Of a stretch of 64,000 bases of DNA, positions 1-11,500 are shown in pieces. The notes beneath the pieces are model-generated. The model worked only from the letters and a program-made list of their open reading frames with translations. It was not told the origin of the DNA and did no database searches. The position numbers and the translations under genes were made by a program. The DNA is from Liquidambar formosana (Eukaryota > Streptophyta > Magnoliopsida > Saxifragales > Altingiaceae), in contig CM077833.1 of NCBI GenBank assembly GCA_039720395.1, forward strand, positions 3,990,797 through 4,054,796. Reading direction: 5' to 3'. Numbering within the stretch: position 1 is the stretch's first letter; each line of letters begins with the position of its first letter.

Positions 1-1005
1 AAAATTCGTATTCAATAAAGTAATGTGCTGCCATGAATGCCATGATAACTGCATAATATTGATTGCATGTCATCACAGTGGACTCTTTCCATAAGAGAAC
101 TTAGGACTTTATGCACATTTCTGCATGAGCATCATGCAATAGACTAGGGCTTAACTATATGATGACTTTGCTGGTATGAAAATCTCCTGTGTTACCATCA
201 AGGTGGTTTCAGACTTAAATCTGCAAAAACGGACATATATGGTTTCTGACCACATACAGTGAGTTTTGAGAGATGACATAAATCGCCAATAGGTGCATAC
301 GCAATACAATAATTGCGTACGCAGTGAAGGTATGCGTACGCAGTAAACAATACCGCGTACGCACATAAAGTATTGGCAGACAGTTCTTCTTTTATTTTAG
401 TTTATTTTATTTTTCTGTCTAAAGCATGATTAGCATGATTTAGGTTTAGTCTATATTCATATTCATACTTATTTTCTGCATATTTTATTTTATTAAGGAT
501 GCATGATGTAGACTGATATGTGAGTTTCTGGGATTCTGCGTGAAATGCCTATTAGGTGCGTATGCATATATCGGGTGCGTACGCACCAATAAGTGATACG
601 TACGCACCTTACCTCGGCAGACAGTTTCCTTCTTTATTGTAGTTATTCTGATAATTGGATAGTTCGTGTATCATTTCTTTATGTTTATTTCGTGCCTTTG
701 TCTGTGTCGTATCATCATGATTTGCGTGCTGCTGTGGTTGAATGAATAGGGTCAATTTTGATTAGACATTAAGTTAATTAAAGCCATTAATCATGTGTGG
801 GGGCCGGTTTCGACCGGGCGTGGATGGGTGCCTAACACCTTCCCAGCTGCGTACCCTAGCTCCGAACCCGAATCTCTGGTTATGACGAGCTACACCCTGC
901 TAGGGTTCACTCGTTCCCATTATTGGGTGGCGACTCCTCTCCGTGTTAGTCCTTTGAGACTAATGCGTATTCTCGAACCATGTGGTACCGGGCGTGGCGC
1001 TCACA
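1..1005 (+). mobile_element. 3' part of a Tat/Ogre-type LTR (LTR G), left end outside window
   Basis: The stretch from about 780 to 1005 carries the R/U5 module also seen in the other Tat-type LTRs here: a GGGTGCCT...CCTTCCCA block, a CTCCGAA block, then GGTGGCGACTCC at 926-937, and a TCACA end at 1005. The motif lies 68 bp from the LTR end, almost exactly as in LTRs A, B and C (67 bp). Orientation is +. To its right, gag-pro sequence of a minus-strand element starts at once with no tRNA-Arg primer site, so this is a 3' or solo LTR inserted in, or truncating, that gene. The duplication cannot be tested because the left end is outside the window. The left 780 bp hold no gene, only AT-rich sequence and the palindrome clusters listed separately. 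Confidence 0.65.
276..640. repeat. Duplicated block with palindromic TGCGTACGCA motifs
   Basis: Two related blocks (about 276-395 and 540-640, roughly 265 bp apart) each contain several copies or near-copies of the palindrome TGCGTACGCA and end with GGCAGACAGTT followed by a T-rich stretch. They lie in the U3 part of LTR G. A regulatory role is only a guess. Confidence 0.6.
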
Positions 1006-3816
1006 GTGGTACCAACTTGTCAAACTTTGAGGATTCGGCCCTTCTGTGAAGTATCTATCACCAAAACTTTTATCTGCCACGGCTGGGTCGGAACTTGGAT
1101 AAAAAGTATATGGGATGTACTGCTTTATAGAAGAGTAATGGCGTGATGATTCATTCAGCTCTTTCTCAATGCATTGGACATAATCAAACCCAGATAGCGG
1201 TATCGCTACTGATTCAGGTTGTATCTCACATATAGGCACACCTGCGAGTTTCAATTCATAGTCCCCTTGAAGCGTTACTATGGCTCCTTCATATGGAAAC
1301 TTCACCTTTTGATGGAGTGAAGATGGCACAGCTCCAGCGGGATGGATCCAAGGTCGGCCCAACAACAAGTTGAAACATGACGGCACATCCAACACTTGGA
1401 ATTCTACCCTAAATTCAGTGGGTCCCATGATAAGAGGCAAAGTAACTACCCCTATTACTTCTCGGTGGGTGTTGTCATAAGCTCTTACGGTCTGCCCAGA
1501 TGGCGTGAAATCAGTGGGTCCCAAACCCGAAACAGTGGCAGTTCGGAGAGGACATACATTCAGTGCGGACCCATTGTCGATAAGAACGGTGGGAACCCTC
1601 TTCCCCATAGTGTCAACGGTCACATAAAGAGCTTGAGAATGGCTCGGCCCGCTTTTAGGTAGGTCTACATCGGTGAACACGATGGTTGAGTTCTTGGGAG
1701 TTGGATTCACCAAATGTACCAATCCCTCGGGGGATGTGTCAACAGGCACTTGTATCTGATTCAACAGTTTCAACACGGTCTGTCTGTGCTTATGCGAGGC
1801 CATGAGCAAGCCCCAAATAGTAATGTTGGCATTGGTCTTCTTCAGCTGCCTAAGCACTTCATCCTCTTCTTTTTGCAAGCTAGGACGCCTCTGCCCTTCC
1901 AAATCTTCCAACGGATTTTCAGATTCTAGGTGGGGGGGCTTGAAATGACGACCCCCTCTGGTTATATGGTCCAACTCATCATCGCTAGCCCATATGTCAT
2001 GGACTTCCTCGGAGTCATTCATCAAGTCATCCCATTCTATCATGTCGATGCTCTCCATCTCTGTCGGCAAGTCATCCCAACCTGAAGGGACTATCGGCTC
2101 ATCTGATATCGGACTTGGGCTTGAGTACAGCACATAGTAATCATATTTCCCCGACGCTTCACCTAATAGGCCAACCTGAGGATCCCCTGCTTCATATCTT
2201 TCTTTCAGCTCTTGTTGGATAGATTTCTTTGGCAACAACAAAACCTTTTGGTCAATGAGGTCTTGGATGATCTTCTTTAGTATAGAACAAGCCTCGGTGT
2301 CATGGCCGGGTGCACGATGGTATTGGCAATATTGGTGAGGGGTTGATGGTCTTGGCTTTGGTGGAAGTGGCATGATAAGGCTGTTATTGCGGCAAATGGT
2401 GAAGAGACGGGTTAAGGTCATGGGGAGCGGAGTGTATTGTCTTATGGGATGGCGAGGGCGAGAGGATTCAACCCCAATGGCATTTATGGTGTTAGGTGGG
2501 GGTGTGTTATTGTGTGATGGGAGAGGATTACGGGTGACATTTGGACGGGTCGGTGGTGAAATGACTTGCTTGTCAATGAGGTCTTGGACTTGGTGGCGAA
2601 GGCGAATACAGCGATTGGTGGCATGGCCTTTGGATTGATGGTACTTGCAGTACTCATTCTCATTGTAGCTCTTGGGTAAGGGATTTGGTGGAGGTCTTGG
2701 GTCGAGTGGCTTCAATAGGTCACGACTTATGAGCTTTTCAAGGAATCTTTCGAGTGGCATGAATAGGTCAGTGAATTGGCGAGGTGGGTTGACATCATTG
2801 AGAGAAAAGGGTTGGATTGGTTGAGTTATGGTGTTGACCTCGGCATTGTTCTTCCCAGTAAAGTTTGTCTTGCGACTCCTCACTTCCTCAGTCTTGATTG
2901 TCCCATCATTGATAGCATCTTCAACCTGCGTGCCAGCCCCAATGAGAGCTTTGAAATTTGGGAAATAGTGGGCAAATAGGTGCTTGTGATACACAGGCAG
3001 CAGGTTCTTAACCACTAACTGAATTTGGTCCTCCTCATTCGGCCTATCCGTCATTCTCGACGCCTTTTGTCTCCACCTTGTAATGTAAGCGGAGAAAGTT
3101 TCATGAGCCCCTTGCTTGGTAGTTTCTAGGTCCCTTCGAGTAACGTCCACCTCTGTGTTATACTTGTAGTGCTCTGAAAACTCATTGCATATGTCTTCCC
3201 AAGTCCGGGTTCTATTCTCATCCAAGGATAAGAACCATTTCAAAGCAGAAGTGGCCAAGGTTTCATGGAACATTTGAGCTAAAAGCTCATCAGTAGCCCC
3301 TCGAGGGTGCATAGCTCGCACGTACATCTTCAAATGAGTCTTAGGGCAACCCGTCCCATCGAACTTTTCTAACTCCGACATCTTGAATTGTAGTGGAATA
3401 CGAGCCGTTGGAAACAGGGATAGAGTCCGCACATCGACCATGTCATCAGCCCTGCGAATCCCTTTTATAGTTCTCTCCAATGCTTCTACCTTGCTAGCTA
3501 ACACGGAATCACTGCTAGAACCTTTCCCCTTGGCTTCCCCTTCTAGGTCTGTGACCTCAGGTTTCGAGCTACTTTCCCCCCTTGTCTTGGTGTTCTCATT
3601 GGATTGAGGTCCCTCTTCGGTGCCAGCCCCATGAGGTATACCCGAGGAATGGGCCTTAAAGCCATTTTGTTCAAGATCCGCCATCTTCTGTTGGTTCTCT
3701 TGAGCCATTTTCAATGCGGTATCGGATATCTCGGCGGTATGGTCAAGCTTGGCCATGATGGCTTTCAGGCAAGCCTCAAGGTCAAAGTGCCCCTCACTAG
3801 TTCTTTCGTCGGCCAT
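946..3816 (-). CDS. Gag-protease polyprotein of Tat/Ogre-like element 1 (3'-truncated)
   Basis: A 956-codon uninterrupted frame. From about residue 150 to 290 it has a plant retrotransposon Gag core (KFDGTG, LKWFLSL, TWEDICNEF, YITRWRQKA). Two zinc-knuckle-like C-x2-H-x4-H-x4-C motifs follow, each next to a QDLID segment (YCKYHQSKGHATNRC and YCQYHRAPGHDTEAC). A retropepsin-like domain lies near the C end (VLIDNGSALNVCPL, then LLLGRPWIHPAGA); the active-site triad reads DNG, as in many Tat elements. Gag packages the element RNA and the protease would mature the polyprotein. The true element frame stops at about 1006; the last twenty or so residues are read through LTR G. Pol is absent, so the element is non-autonomous as it stands. 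The start at 3816 is supported by MADERTSEG being shared with the second gag copy. Confidence 0.88.
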   Translation of the reverse strand: MADERTSEGHFDLEACLKAIMAKLDHTAEISDTALKMAQENQQKMADLEQNGFKAHSSGIPHGAGTEEGPQSNENTKTRGESSSKPEVTDLEGEAKGKGSSSDSVLASKVEALERTIKGIRRADDMVDVRTLSLFPTARIPLQFKMSELEKFDGTGCPKTHLKMYVRAMHPRGATDELLAQMFHETLATSALKWFLSLDENRTRTWEDICNEFSEHYKYNTEVDVTRRDLETTKQGAHETFSAYITRWRQKASRMTDRPNEEDQIQLVVKNLLPVYHKHLFAHYFPNFKALIGAGTQVEDAINDGTIKTEEVRSRKTNFTGKNNAEVNTITQPIQPFSLNDVNPPRQFTDLFMPLERFLEKLISRDLLKPLDPRPPPNPLPKSYNENEYCKYHQSKGHATNRCIRLRHQVQDLIDKQVISPPTRPNVTRNPLPSHNNTPPPNTINAIGVESSRPRHPIRQYTPLPMTLTRLFTICRNNSLIMPLPPKPRPSTPHQYCQYHRAPGHDTEACSILKKIIQDLIDQKVLLLPKKSIQQELKERYEAGDPQVGLLGEASGKYDYYVLYSSPSPISDEPIVPSGWDDLPTEMESIDMIEWDDLMNDSEEVHDIWASDDELDHITRGGRHFKPPHLESENPLEDLEGQRRPSLQKEEDEVLRQLKKTNANITIWGLLMASHKHRQTVLKLLNQIQVPVDTSPEGLVHLVNPTPKNSTIVFTDVDLPKSGPSHSQALYVTVDTMGKRVPTVLIDNGSALNVCPLRTATVSGLGPTDFTPSGQTVRAYDNTHREVIGVVTLPLIMGPTEFRVEFQVLDVPSCFNLLLGRPWIHPAGAVPSSLHQKVKFPYEGAIVTLQGDYELKLAGVPICEIQPESVAIPLSGFDYVQCIEKELNESSRHYSSIKQYIPYTFYPSSDPAVADKSFGDRYFTEGPNPQSLTSWYHCERHARYHMVREYALVSKD

Positions 3817-4672
3817 GTCTGTCTAATGGGTAGACTCAACACTCACTAGACGCCCTTGTGGATTACGGATCCAAGCCAGCACGTCTATGGATAGAAAAGT
3901 TTTAACCTTTAGCCTAAGGATCTGTCCTAAACCTCCATATTTTCCTTAATGAACTCGGTCTCTACACCATGTTCAATTAATTCATTCATTTTATCCAATT
4001 ACCTTTACAGGGATCATGGATTAAGGGTATGTTTTAAAGAATAGGGCATAGAGTCCTTCAACTAGGTTTAATTAATCCCCTAGGACTAGCACATCACAAA
4101 CATAGCTTTACATCCTATTTCTTTAATTTATTCCTCCTAACCCATGGCCTTAACGAAGGCTAGGGTTTAAAGGTCTATATTAAGGGCATAAGAGATAAAG
4201 CCTCACACCACAAACACAGCATAGCATCATTACAAACAATTGTGGGTGCATAAAGGTGAGACCGTAGTGTCCTACAAGTCTGTCTATATGGACTAATGAT
4301 AAGGGTAGGCTAGGGTCCTTCACTTGCTTGAGCAATCCTTATACCTAACCACATGTGGCATCAGGAACGCCGCGTGGGTCCAGCAGTACGTGATTAACTC
4401 ATTTAATATACCCAAGGGCAAGCCCAAGGGTACTAGGCAAGAGAGGTTGATAGCTTTCGCCCCAACACATGGAATCAGGAAAACCAAGGTTGAGACTAGG
4501 CCGATCGTTGGCAAGGATACATCGAGGGACATCGATCCTAAAATGCAAGAGTTTGCGCACACAATGCAATAAATGAAAGCACACAATCAAGCGGATGCAA
4601 TGTGATTGATTTTAATTAAACATAAGAAATTAACCTAGCCCAATTAAACTTTATAGAGTCTAGCCCACAAAT
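3817..4672 (-). other. 5' untranslated leader of element 1
   Basis: Sequence between the primer binding site and the gag start. It is closely repeated at 19329-20187 in element 2. Small ORFs of 82-88 codons exist on both strands near 4320-4590 and recur in the second copy. The substitutions between copies change residues in either frame, so I see no sign of coding selection and call it leader only. Confidence 0.6.
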
Positions 4673-4690
4673 CCCCAGTGGAGTCGCCAA
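4673..4690 (-). promoter_or_regulatory. Primer binding site, tRNA-Arg type (element 1)
   Basis: On the minus strand, TTGGCGACTCCACTGGGG lies 2 bp after the end of LTR A. It is complementary to the 3' end of plant tRNA-Arg (CCCCAGTGGAGTCG plus CCA). tRNA-Arg priming is known for Ogre/Tat elements. Confidence 0.85.
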
Positions 4691-4692
4691 AC

Positions 4693-6844
4693 TGTGAACC
4701 CCGGAAATTGGGCCCACGAGGGATTGAAAAGAAAGTGGGTTTGAAAAAGAAAAAGGAAAGGAGTCGCCACCTTATTTTTTAAAGGAAACAAGGAAAACCC
4801 TAAAAATAGTTTGTTTTAGGAAAACAATTTGAATGACTCCATAAAAAAGGAAAGGCAAAAACCAATCTTTTGAAAACCAAAGAAATCGGGGATTCGGAGG
4901 CTAAGTTATGACATGGGAAGGTTCTAGGCAAAGCCTATAGGCACCCATGTCACCCTTTCGGTCTCTCAGTTCATTTGGGCTAAATTAAAGTCTTTCCATA
5001 CAAAAATCAGCAAGTATATCATCACAAGAATTGCATGCATATCATATATTTCATTCATCCATCCATGCATAATAAGCAAATAAAAACAGAAAATAAAGAA
5101 AAAGAAAACAAAACAAAAATAAACCTAGGATGCTTGGATCCTAGAACGGACTTAAGCCTCACGAAGAGCGCCTACGTACCATGCAACGAAATACATGGAT
5201 CAAAGTCCACGTAGTTCGATTAGAATTAGGGTTAAGACCTAATATAAACCTATGGTTAAAACCCTAGGTTTCCTTATTTGATCAAAAGAGTTGAATATGA
5301 TAGAAAGTTTGATTTTAGGAAAGAAATCCACAAGATGGAAACTTTAATAAAAACCAGAATTTTGTTGGTTAAGGAAACCTCTAATTAAACCATAGGATCA
5401 TATTAAAAATTAACCCTAAATAGGGAGAAGAGAATGAGTTAAGAAGAAAGGTGAATTAGGGCACCTTCACACCCACTTACCTGAGCGCAATTAGCTCCAA
5501 GCATTTAGCCATTTCAGACATAAGCAGCCCTATTTGCCATAGGACAAATACCACACCTATTTGCACCCTTACAAGTGCTCAAAACCATGCAAAAACACTA
5601 ACATGCAAATCTGGACAGAATAGTATTATGGCCTAAAAATCATCCACTAAGCATGCTAACAGCAACACAGCGAACAATAATAAGTCCTAACATATTCCTA
5701 GAACCATATCATGCATAAAAACCCTAAAACATACTAACATGCATGCAAAACTATCATGTTTACTCCATATGAAAAACATATACAGCAAACACGAAGAAAA
5801 ACCAAATAAAAAAGTCTACTTTATCATGCTATATGAAAACAAACACGAAACAATGACTCTAAAACCCTAAACTCACAAATATGCTTAAAAACATACAAAA
5901 CATACTTTAATCATGCTAAAACCAAACTAAACAGAAATTAAATCATGCATATTAACTAACTAAAGCAATATAACATGATGAAAATCCTAACTCTAACATG
6001 CAATGACACTAATCCTAGCACAAGGACAAACAGGAGCACAAGAATCATAACTATGCATTAAAAACCTAAAGGACAGCCCTAAAGCATGCTAAACAGTAGA
6101 TAAAAAATAGATATTCCATGTATATTAACTAGCTAGAGTGTTAATACATGATAAAAAAGTCACCTTTAACATGCAATAAGCCTAACCCATATGAGAACCT
6201 AGTTTAAGCTTGAATAGAGAAGGAGAATACCTTAGGAAGTGGCTCCCCTTGTGTTTGTAATTGTTCGTGGCTCCTCAGGTCTTTAGAGTGAATCAAACCA
6301 ACACGAATCCTCCTCTTTGTCAAAGTGGTATCACAGCAAAGAGATCAAAACTCACTCAACTTTGAAAAGAAATAGAAAACAAAAAGAGAACAAGAGAAAA
6401 GAAAAAGTGATTCTCGTCACTTTGCAGCAGCAGCAACTTCAATCGCGTTTTTGGGTATGAAAACGTTGGATTTGGACAAAGCTTGTGAAATACAAAGTTG
6501 TAGAGAATTGACTTATCTTTCTAACAAGACCAATTTCATCAAATTCTGACTTCGGATGAAAAAGTTATGATTAAAATACGACTGCTGGTTTTCAGAAAAT
6601 CTGCTGCTGAATTATGACGAATTTCACTCCCTCCAAACCCTCCTCTCCTCTCCTTTGTTTAAAGACATTAAGAGAGTATTTATAGCTGAAATCTGGAGTT
6701 TCCCTTTCCTTCCTGGACTAGGTTTCCTTGGAGAATAATCAAAAGGTATTTTATAATGATAAAAGACTTCTAATCTGAATAGGAAAAGGAAATTGTCTTT
6801 TATAAAAATTGGGAGACTGACCGCTAACACGCATGCACATGTAT
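4693..6844 (-). mobile_element. LTR A of element 1, downstream (R/U5) portion
   Basis: Minus-strand 5' LTR; it ends in GGTTCACA at 4693 and continues at 16533 beyond the nested copia element. It contains a minus-strand TATAAATA box at 6677-6684 and the tRNA-Arg-like motif GGTGGCGACTCC at 4760-4771. With the copia element removed, the LTR is about 2.78 kb. It is very close to LTR C (38526-41315) and shares with it a promoter-proximal segment missing from LTR B. Confidence 0.85.
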
Positions 6845-8502
6845 TGTTAGGATTATGCCCTAGAGCCAATCATAGAGATGATTGTTTAGGGATTAGGAAC
6901 AATCATTTGATTTCATTTATGTATATCACATTTATTATTGATTTAATAAAAGGGCTTATTCTATTATGTTTATATGCATCATTTATATTTACATAATATG
7001 TCCATGGAGTTAGAGTTGAGAATATGGAATTACAAAGAGTTGTAATTTTGAGACTATAGATATATCTCTGTACTAAACTCCTAAAGCATTCCTAGTTGAA
7101 GGTTCACTATGATGGACAGTAATGAACCATAGGACTAGCACTTGTTAGGCTGACTCTATAGGAGGATAGCTAGTCTCAAGCTATTTGTGTGGAGACACTA
7201 TAACCAACAAGTGGGTGCCTATTGCGAGAATAGGTACACTGAATGTGACCAAAGATATGAGATAAACTGAATGGAGTTTTATCCTGCCTGTCAATCAGTT
7301 TCTCATTGTTATAGTGGTATAAGTAATCCTTAGACCTGAGACACCATAGTTGCCTTATGCATGTAGCTTTAGAAGTTTGATAACACTAAGTGCAGATCCT
7401 ATTCAGGGGTCTGCAAAGGTGTTCATTGGCCCTACTGCTATGTGTGTGAAGGCATGTGAGTGATCAACAAGGGATCCATCACTCTCAGGAAAAGAGAGAG
7501 AATGTCTCATATAGCATTCATAATATAACTCATTAAATCCATGGCCATGGTAGGATGAATATGAAAAGAGTTTCATGAGTTCATCAATGAGTTGATATCT
7601 ATGAATGAGTATAAAGTAATGGAACTAGGGACTTGACAGACTTCCATGTCCTATTAGTTCAATTGGAGACATTGTGTTGAAGGAAGGATGCAATTGTAAC
7701 CTATAAACTATAACAGAAGGGTTCTTTGTAAATGACTATTCACCTCATTAAGGACCACACCATGAGCCATATGCTAGGTGTTACTCATGGTTAGTAGAAG
7801 CCCTAATTGATATAAGTGAGTTATAATCAATTAGGGAATTGGAAGGAGTTCCAATTAGACCCTAAATGGAAAGAGTTCCATTGTGCACACCTCGTGCTAT
7901 TCCTACTACTTAATGATGTGAACCCAATGGGTCACACACTGATCATGCAAGAAGGGCTTTAAAGTCTATGAGAGAAAGGGTTTTAGTGAATAAAGAATAG
8001 TTCTTTATAGGCCTATTTGTATTTGATACAAATAATAGGGGTTAATGTGCAATTAAGTGTAATTACACATAACCCTATTAGGGTTTCTTCCCCATGGCCA
8101 GCCCCCTTTAGTGGGCTGCCTATATAAGTCACACTTATGTGTGACATGGCATAAGAGGCTTGCACAATAAACCCTAGCCGTCCAGCCCCTTGGAGGCTCT
8201 CTTCTCTCTCTCTCTCTTCTCCACCTCTAGCAACAACAAGGAAGAAGAAAGAAAGGACTTGAAGCTCTAGCTAGGTGTGGATACCGTTGGAGGCAGCACA
8301 CTTGGGCTGCTCATTCACCGCTGTCCGGAATCAAAGCTTGGAGCAAAAAGGAGAAGACAAAAATTCTGTAAGTGTTCTAACCCTCTTTGTAGTTAGGGTT
8401 TGATTTTGTGTTATGCATAGTTAGATTCATGGGATTGGGAATCGTAGGAAAAATTTTTATATTCCGCCTTTGTATTTTTCCCTCTTTGTTCGATTCCCAA
8501 CA
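6845..8502 (+). mobile_element. 5' LTR of the copia-type element
   Basis: 1658 bp, TGTTAGG...CCCAACA. It has a TATATAAG box at 8121-8128 followed by a CT-rich leader (about 8199-8225). Confidence 0.93.
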
Positions 8503-8503
8503 G

Positions 8504-8516
8504 TGGTATCAGAGCC
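8504..8516 (+). promoter_or_regulatory. Primer binding site, tRNA-iMet type (copia element)
   Basis: TGGTATCAGAGCC one base after the 5' LTR, the standard initiator-Met primer site of plant copia elements. Confidence 0.93.
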
Positions 8517-11500
8517 ATGATTATGCATAATACAAAATACATATGGGCTGGTAATTATGGTGTAGTTGAATGATTCAAAAATCTGGAAAATTTTTCTGCA
8601 TAATTGGTTTTCCTCCATGGCTGAACCTAGGGTTTGGAACCCTAGGTCAATTCTCTTCTACTCCTCTTCTAATTGATGGTTAAGTGTAGCCATGGATGCA
8701 ATGGATTGCATAGGATTTGAGTTTGGAGAAGAAGAATAAGGAAACTAGGGTTTTATAAAACTGTTATGAACAGTTTTCATGGTAGCCATGAAAAACAGTC
8801 ATCTTGTTTTGCATGCCGAATTCATAGTTCTTCTCCAAAATTTTTGAGCCATATATGGTTAGAAAGCTCTTCGAATAAGCTTTCCAACCCAACAAACGGT
8901 TCGTCAATCCGAGTTCTGTAGTGAAAGTTATGAATTTTTTACTACAGGCTGTCTGGAAAGACAGTTTTGCTCGGGAATGATGCAATAGCCACAACTTTGA
9001 GTTATTGATGGAGATCAAAGGCATGGCAATGGTTGCCACCACTTGGGTTATGTTCTAGACATGGTAGGGAAAGGTTCCCAAGCATTTAGATGCATCATAA
9101 TTGGATTAAGATGCTAGAACAGAAGGAAGAAGGAGAAGAACACCATGGAGGCTGAATCTGGGTTTTAGAACCCTAAGGTTCTTGCAATTAATTCTAATTA
9201 AAGCTGCTGTATTTATGATGGAAGATCATTGTAGGATCATTATATATCATGTGTATATGATTTTCTTTAAGTTTCATAAAGGTTTTGATGGAAAAAGATT
9301 CAAAAAGTTTGAAAATTTTTCATGAACAGCATAGCAGAATTTTTCTGCAGAAAAGTCATCAATGGAGTTTTGATTAGAACTTGAGTTAGGGAACTCCAAA
9401 TTGAATGAAACCAATTGCATTAGTTTCCTAAGACATGTAGGATACTGGTAAAATTCGTTTGGTAGCCTAATTCATTCATCTTGCTGGGTTTTAAATCAAT
9501 TTCTGACAATGGACAGTATGCTGTAAATTTCTGGGCAGCCTACTGTTGTTTTAATTGTTTAGAACAATTGGTGATGATTCGATCATCCAAACCTCTTTTA
9601 TTAGCTTAGTATTTCATGTAGGGACATGATACAAAAGCTGGTTTCAATGGAGGAGTCGAATTGATAAGGATTTAGAAGCTATTGTGACCTTCAAGGTCTG
9701 CAACAATGGCTCCAGCAATGGGTTTTGGAAACCCTGATTGTTCTTGATGATGGCAGCCACTTCCACCACTTCTCACGTGTCCAGAGGCTTGTCCCACACC
9801 CCTAGGATGTTCTCCCATGACTGGCCATGGCCTCCCACAGTCGTTGGTGGCCATGGCAGCCTAGCCAAGCTCAGGCAGCCCCCTGGTAGTGACGGCTGCA
9901 TAGAGTTAAGGATGAAACCCTAATTTTGAGTTAATGATGAAACCCTAATTCCATTATGGCATTAATTAAAACCCTAATTGGAATATTAATTACCTTAATT
10001 AAGAGTTAATGATTGGTCATTAAATGACCAATCATGGTTATTGATTGTTAGGGCATAATTAATACCATTAATGATGTCTAGGGTTAGGGTTTTGGAAACC
10101 CTAATTAGTGTAATTAATTAAGGGTAATTAATACCCTATTTGGCATTAATTAAACCCTAATCCCTTTTATTAAATACCATATGAACCTAGGGTTTTAATG
10201 ATTGGACATTAAATGACCAATCATAAGGCATTTAATGATTAGGGCTTGCATTTAGGGTTTAGGGTTATGCATTTAGGGTTTAGGGTTTTAGGAAACCCTA
10301 ATACACTAATTCATCATTTTAATGATTTTATTTAATTCCTATATTAATTATTTAATTAATATTGATTAATTTTATAATGTTTTAAATGGTTTAAAACACA
10401 ATTAGGGATTAAATTAAAATCTGGAAATTCTTAATTAAATGAAATTGTTTTGTTTAATTAAGGAAACCCTAATATTGGATATTAGAGTTATTTTAGGAAA
10501 CTTTACATGTTTTAAATTAATTTGATTAATTGAAACTGTAATGTCTTAAATGTTAAGACTTTATTTAATTCTGGATATTTTTGTTAAAACCTAATAAGAT
10601 TAGGATGCATTAATGAGATTAATGTAAATCATTCAAGAGAATTACCATAATGCCCATATGTTTTAATGCTTACAGTTTTTCTTTACATTATGCAATGAGA
10701 TTGTATGTATGTGCTTGGATGATGATTATGGACTATACCCTTTAAACCAATTGTGATTGGCCGTCTTATGAATGGGATGTTATTATTTACAAGAGTTGTA
10801 ATTTTATTAAGGTGATGTAATTTATTTGGGGCTTGCATGCCACCTTCCCTCTCCCTCTCTCTCTATCATTCTCTTATGTACCCCACATTCCCCTTATGTA
10901 TCCCTTTCTTTAAATTATGTAAATGTTATGTAATCGAGAGCGCACTAAGGAGCATGGTGGACCCAAAGGAGCATGATAGAGCCCAACAACCCAATGGTGG
11001 AGACCATCAAGCCAAGGGAGCAGATTGAAGGACTTGAAAGCTTAGAGAAGTGTTTCAAGAAAGCATGCATGTTACGAATGGTTTATTTTACGATCACCTA
11101 CACCCACCTTAGACCTTGGATTCAATCTATTGGCTTGGATTGAATCCTCTCAAAGTCCATAATCATCATAGTGGGAGCTTTAATTTATGTGATAATTGTT
11201 TTAGCTCCAATACCATAGTTTGGTATATGTTACCTATTCACTTAGGGACTAATATCAAAATATGGTACTTTATATATGTTGATATATAATAGCATGCGAT
11301 GTATGATTTATAATAGCATGAGATGTATGATTATAAATAGCATAATTTATATGTTTAAATTTTGATACATAGGATGCATGTTAATTTGATGAGACCCTTT
11401 AAAACCCCTCTTATTTAATATTAAGTTGAAAATGGAGAAGTCATTGGGGAATGAATTCTTCATTGCCTTCCATCATTATAGGATCATCTAACGTCCCTTA

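Noticed and set aside
795..4586. Several small + strand ORFs within 795-3849 and small ORFs on both strands at 4320-4590
   Set aside because: Those within 795-3849 are opposite-strand shadows of gag-pro or LTR sequence; those at 4320-4590 recur in the element 2 leader but change without any coding pattern.
10252..10296. TTTAGGG words suggesting a telomeric tract
   Set aside because: Only a few interrupted units inside a retroelement interior otherwise full of AAACCCTAAT words; no tandem telomere array.
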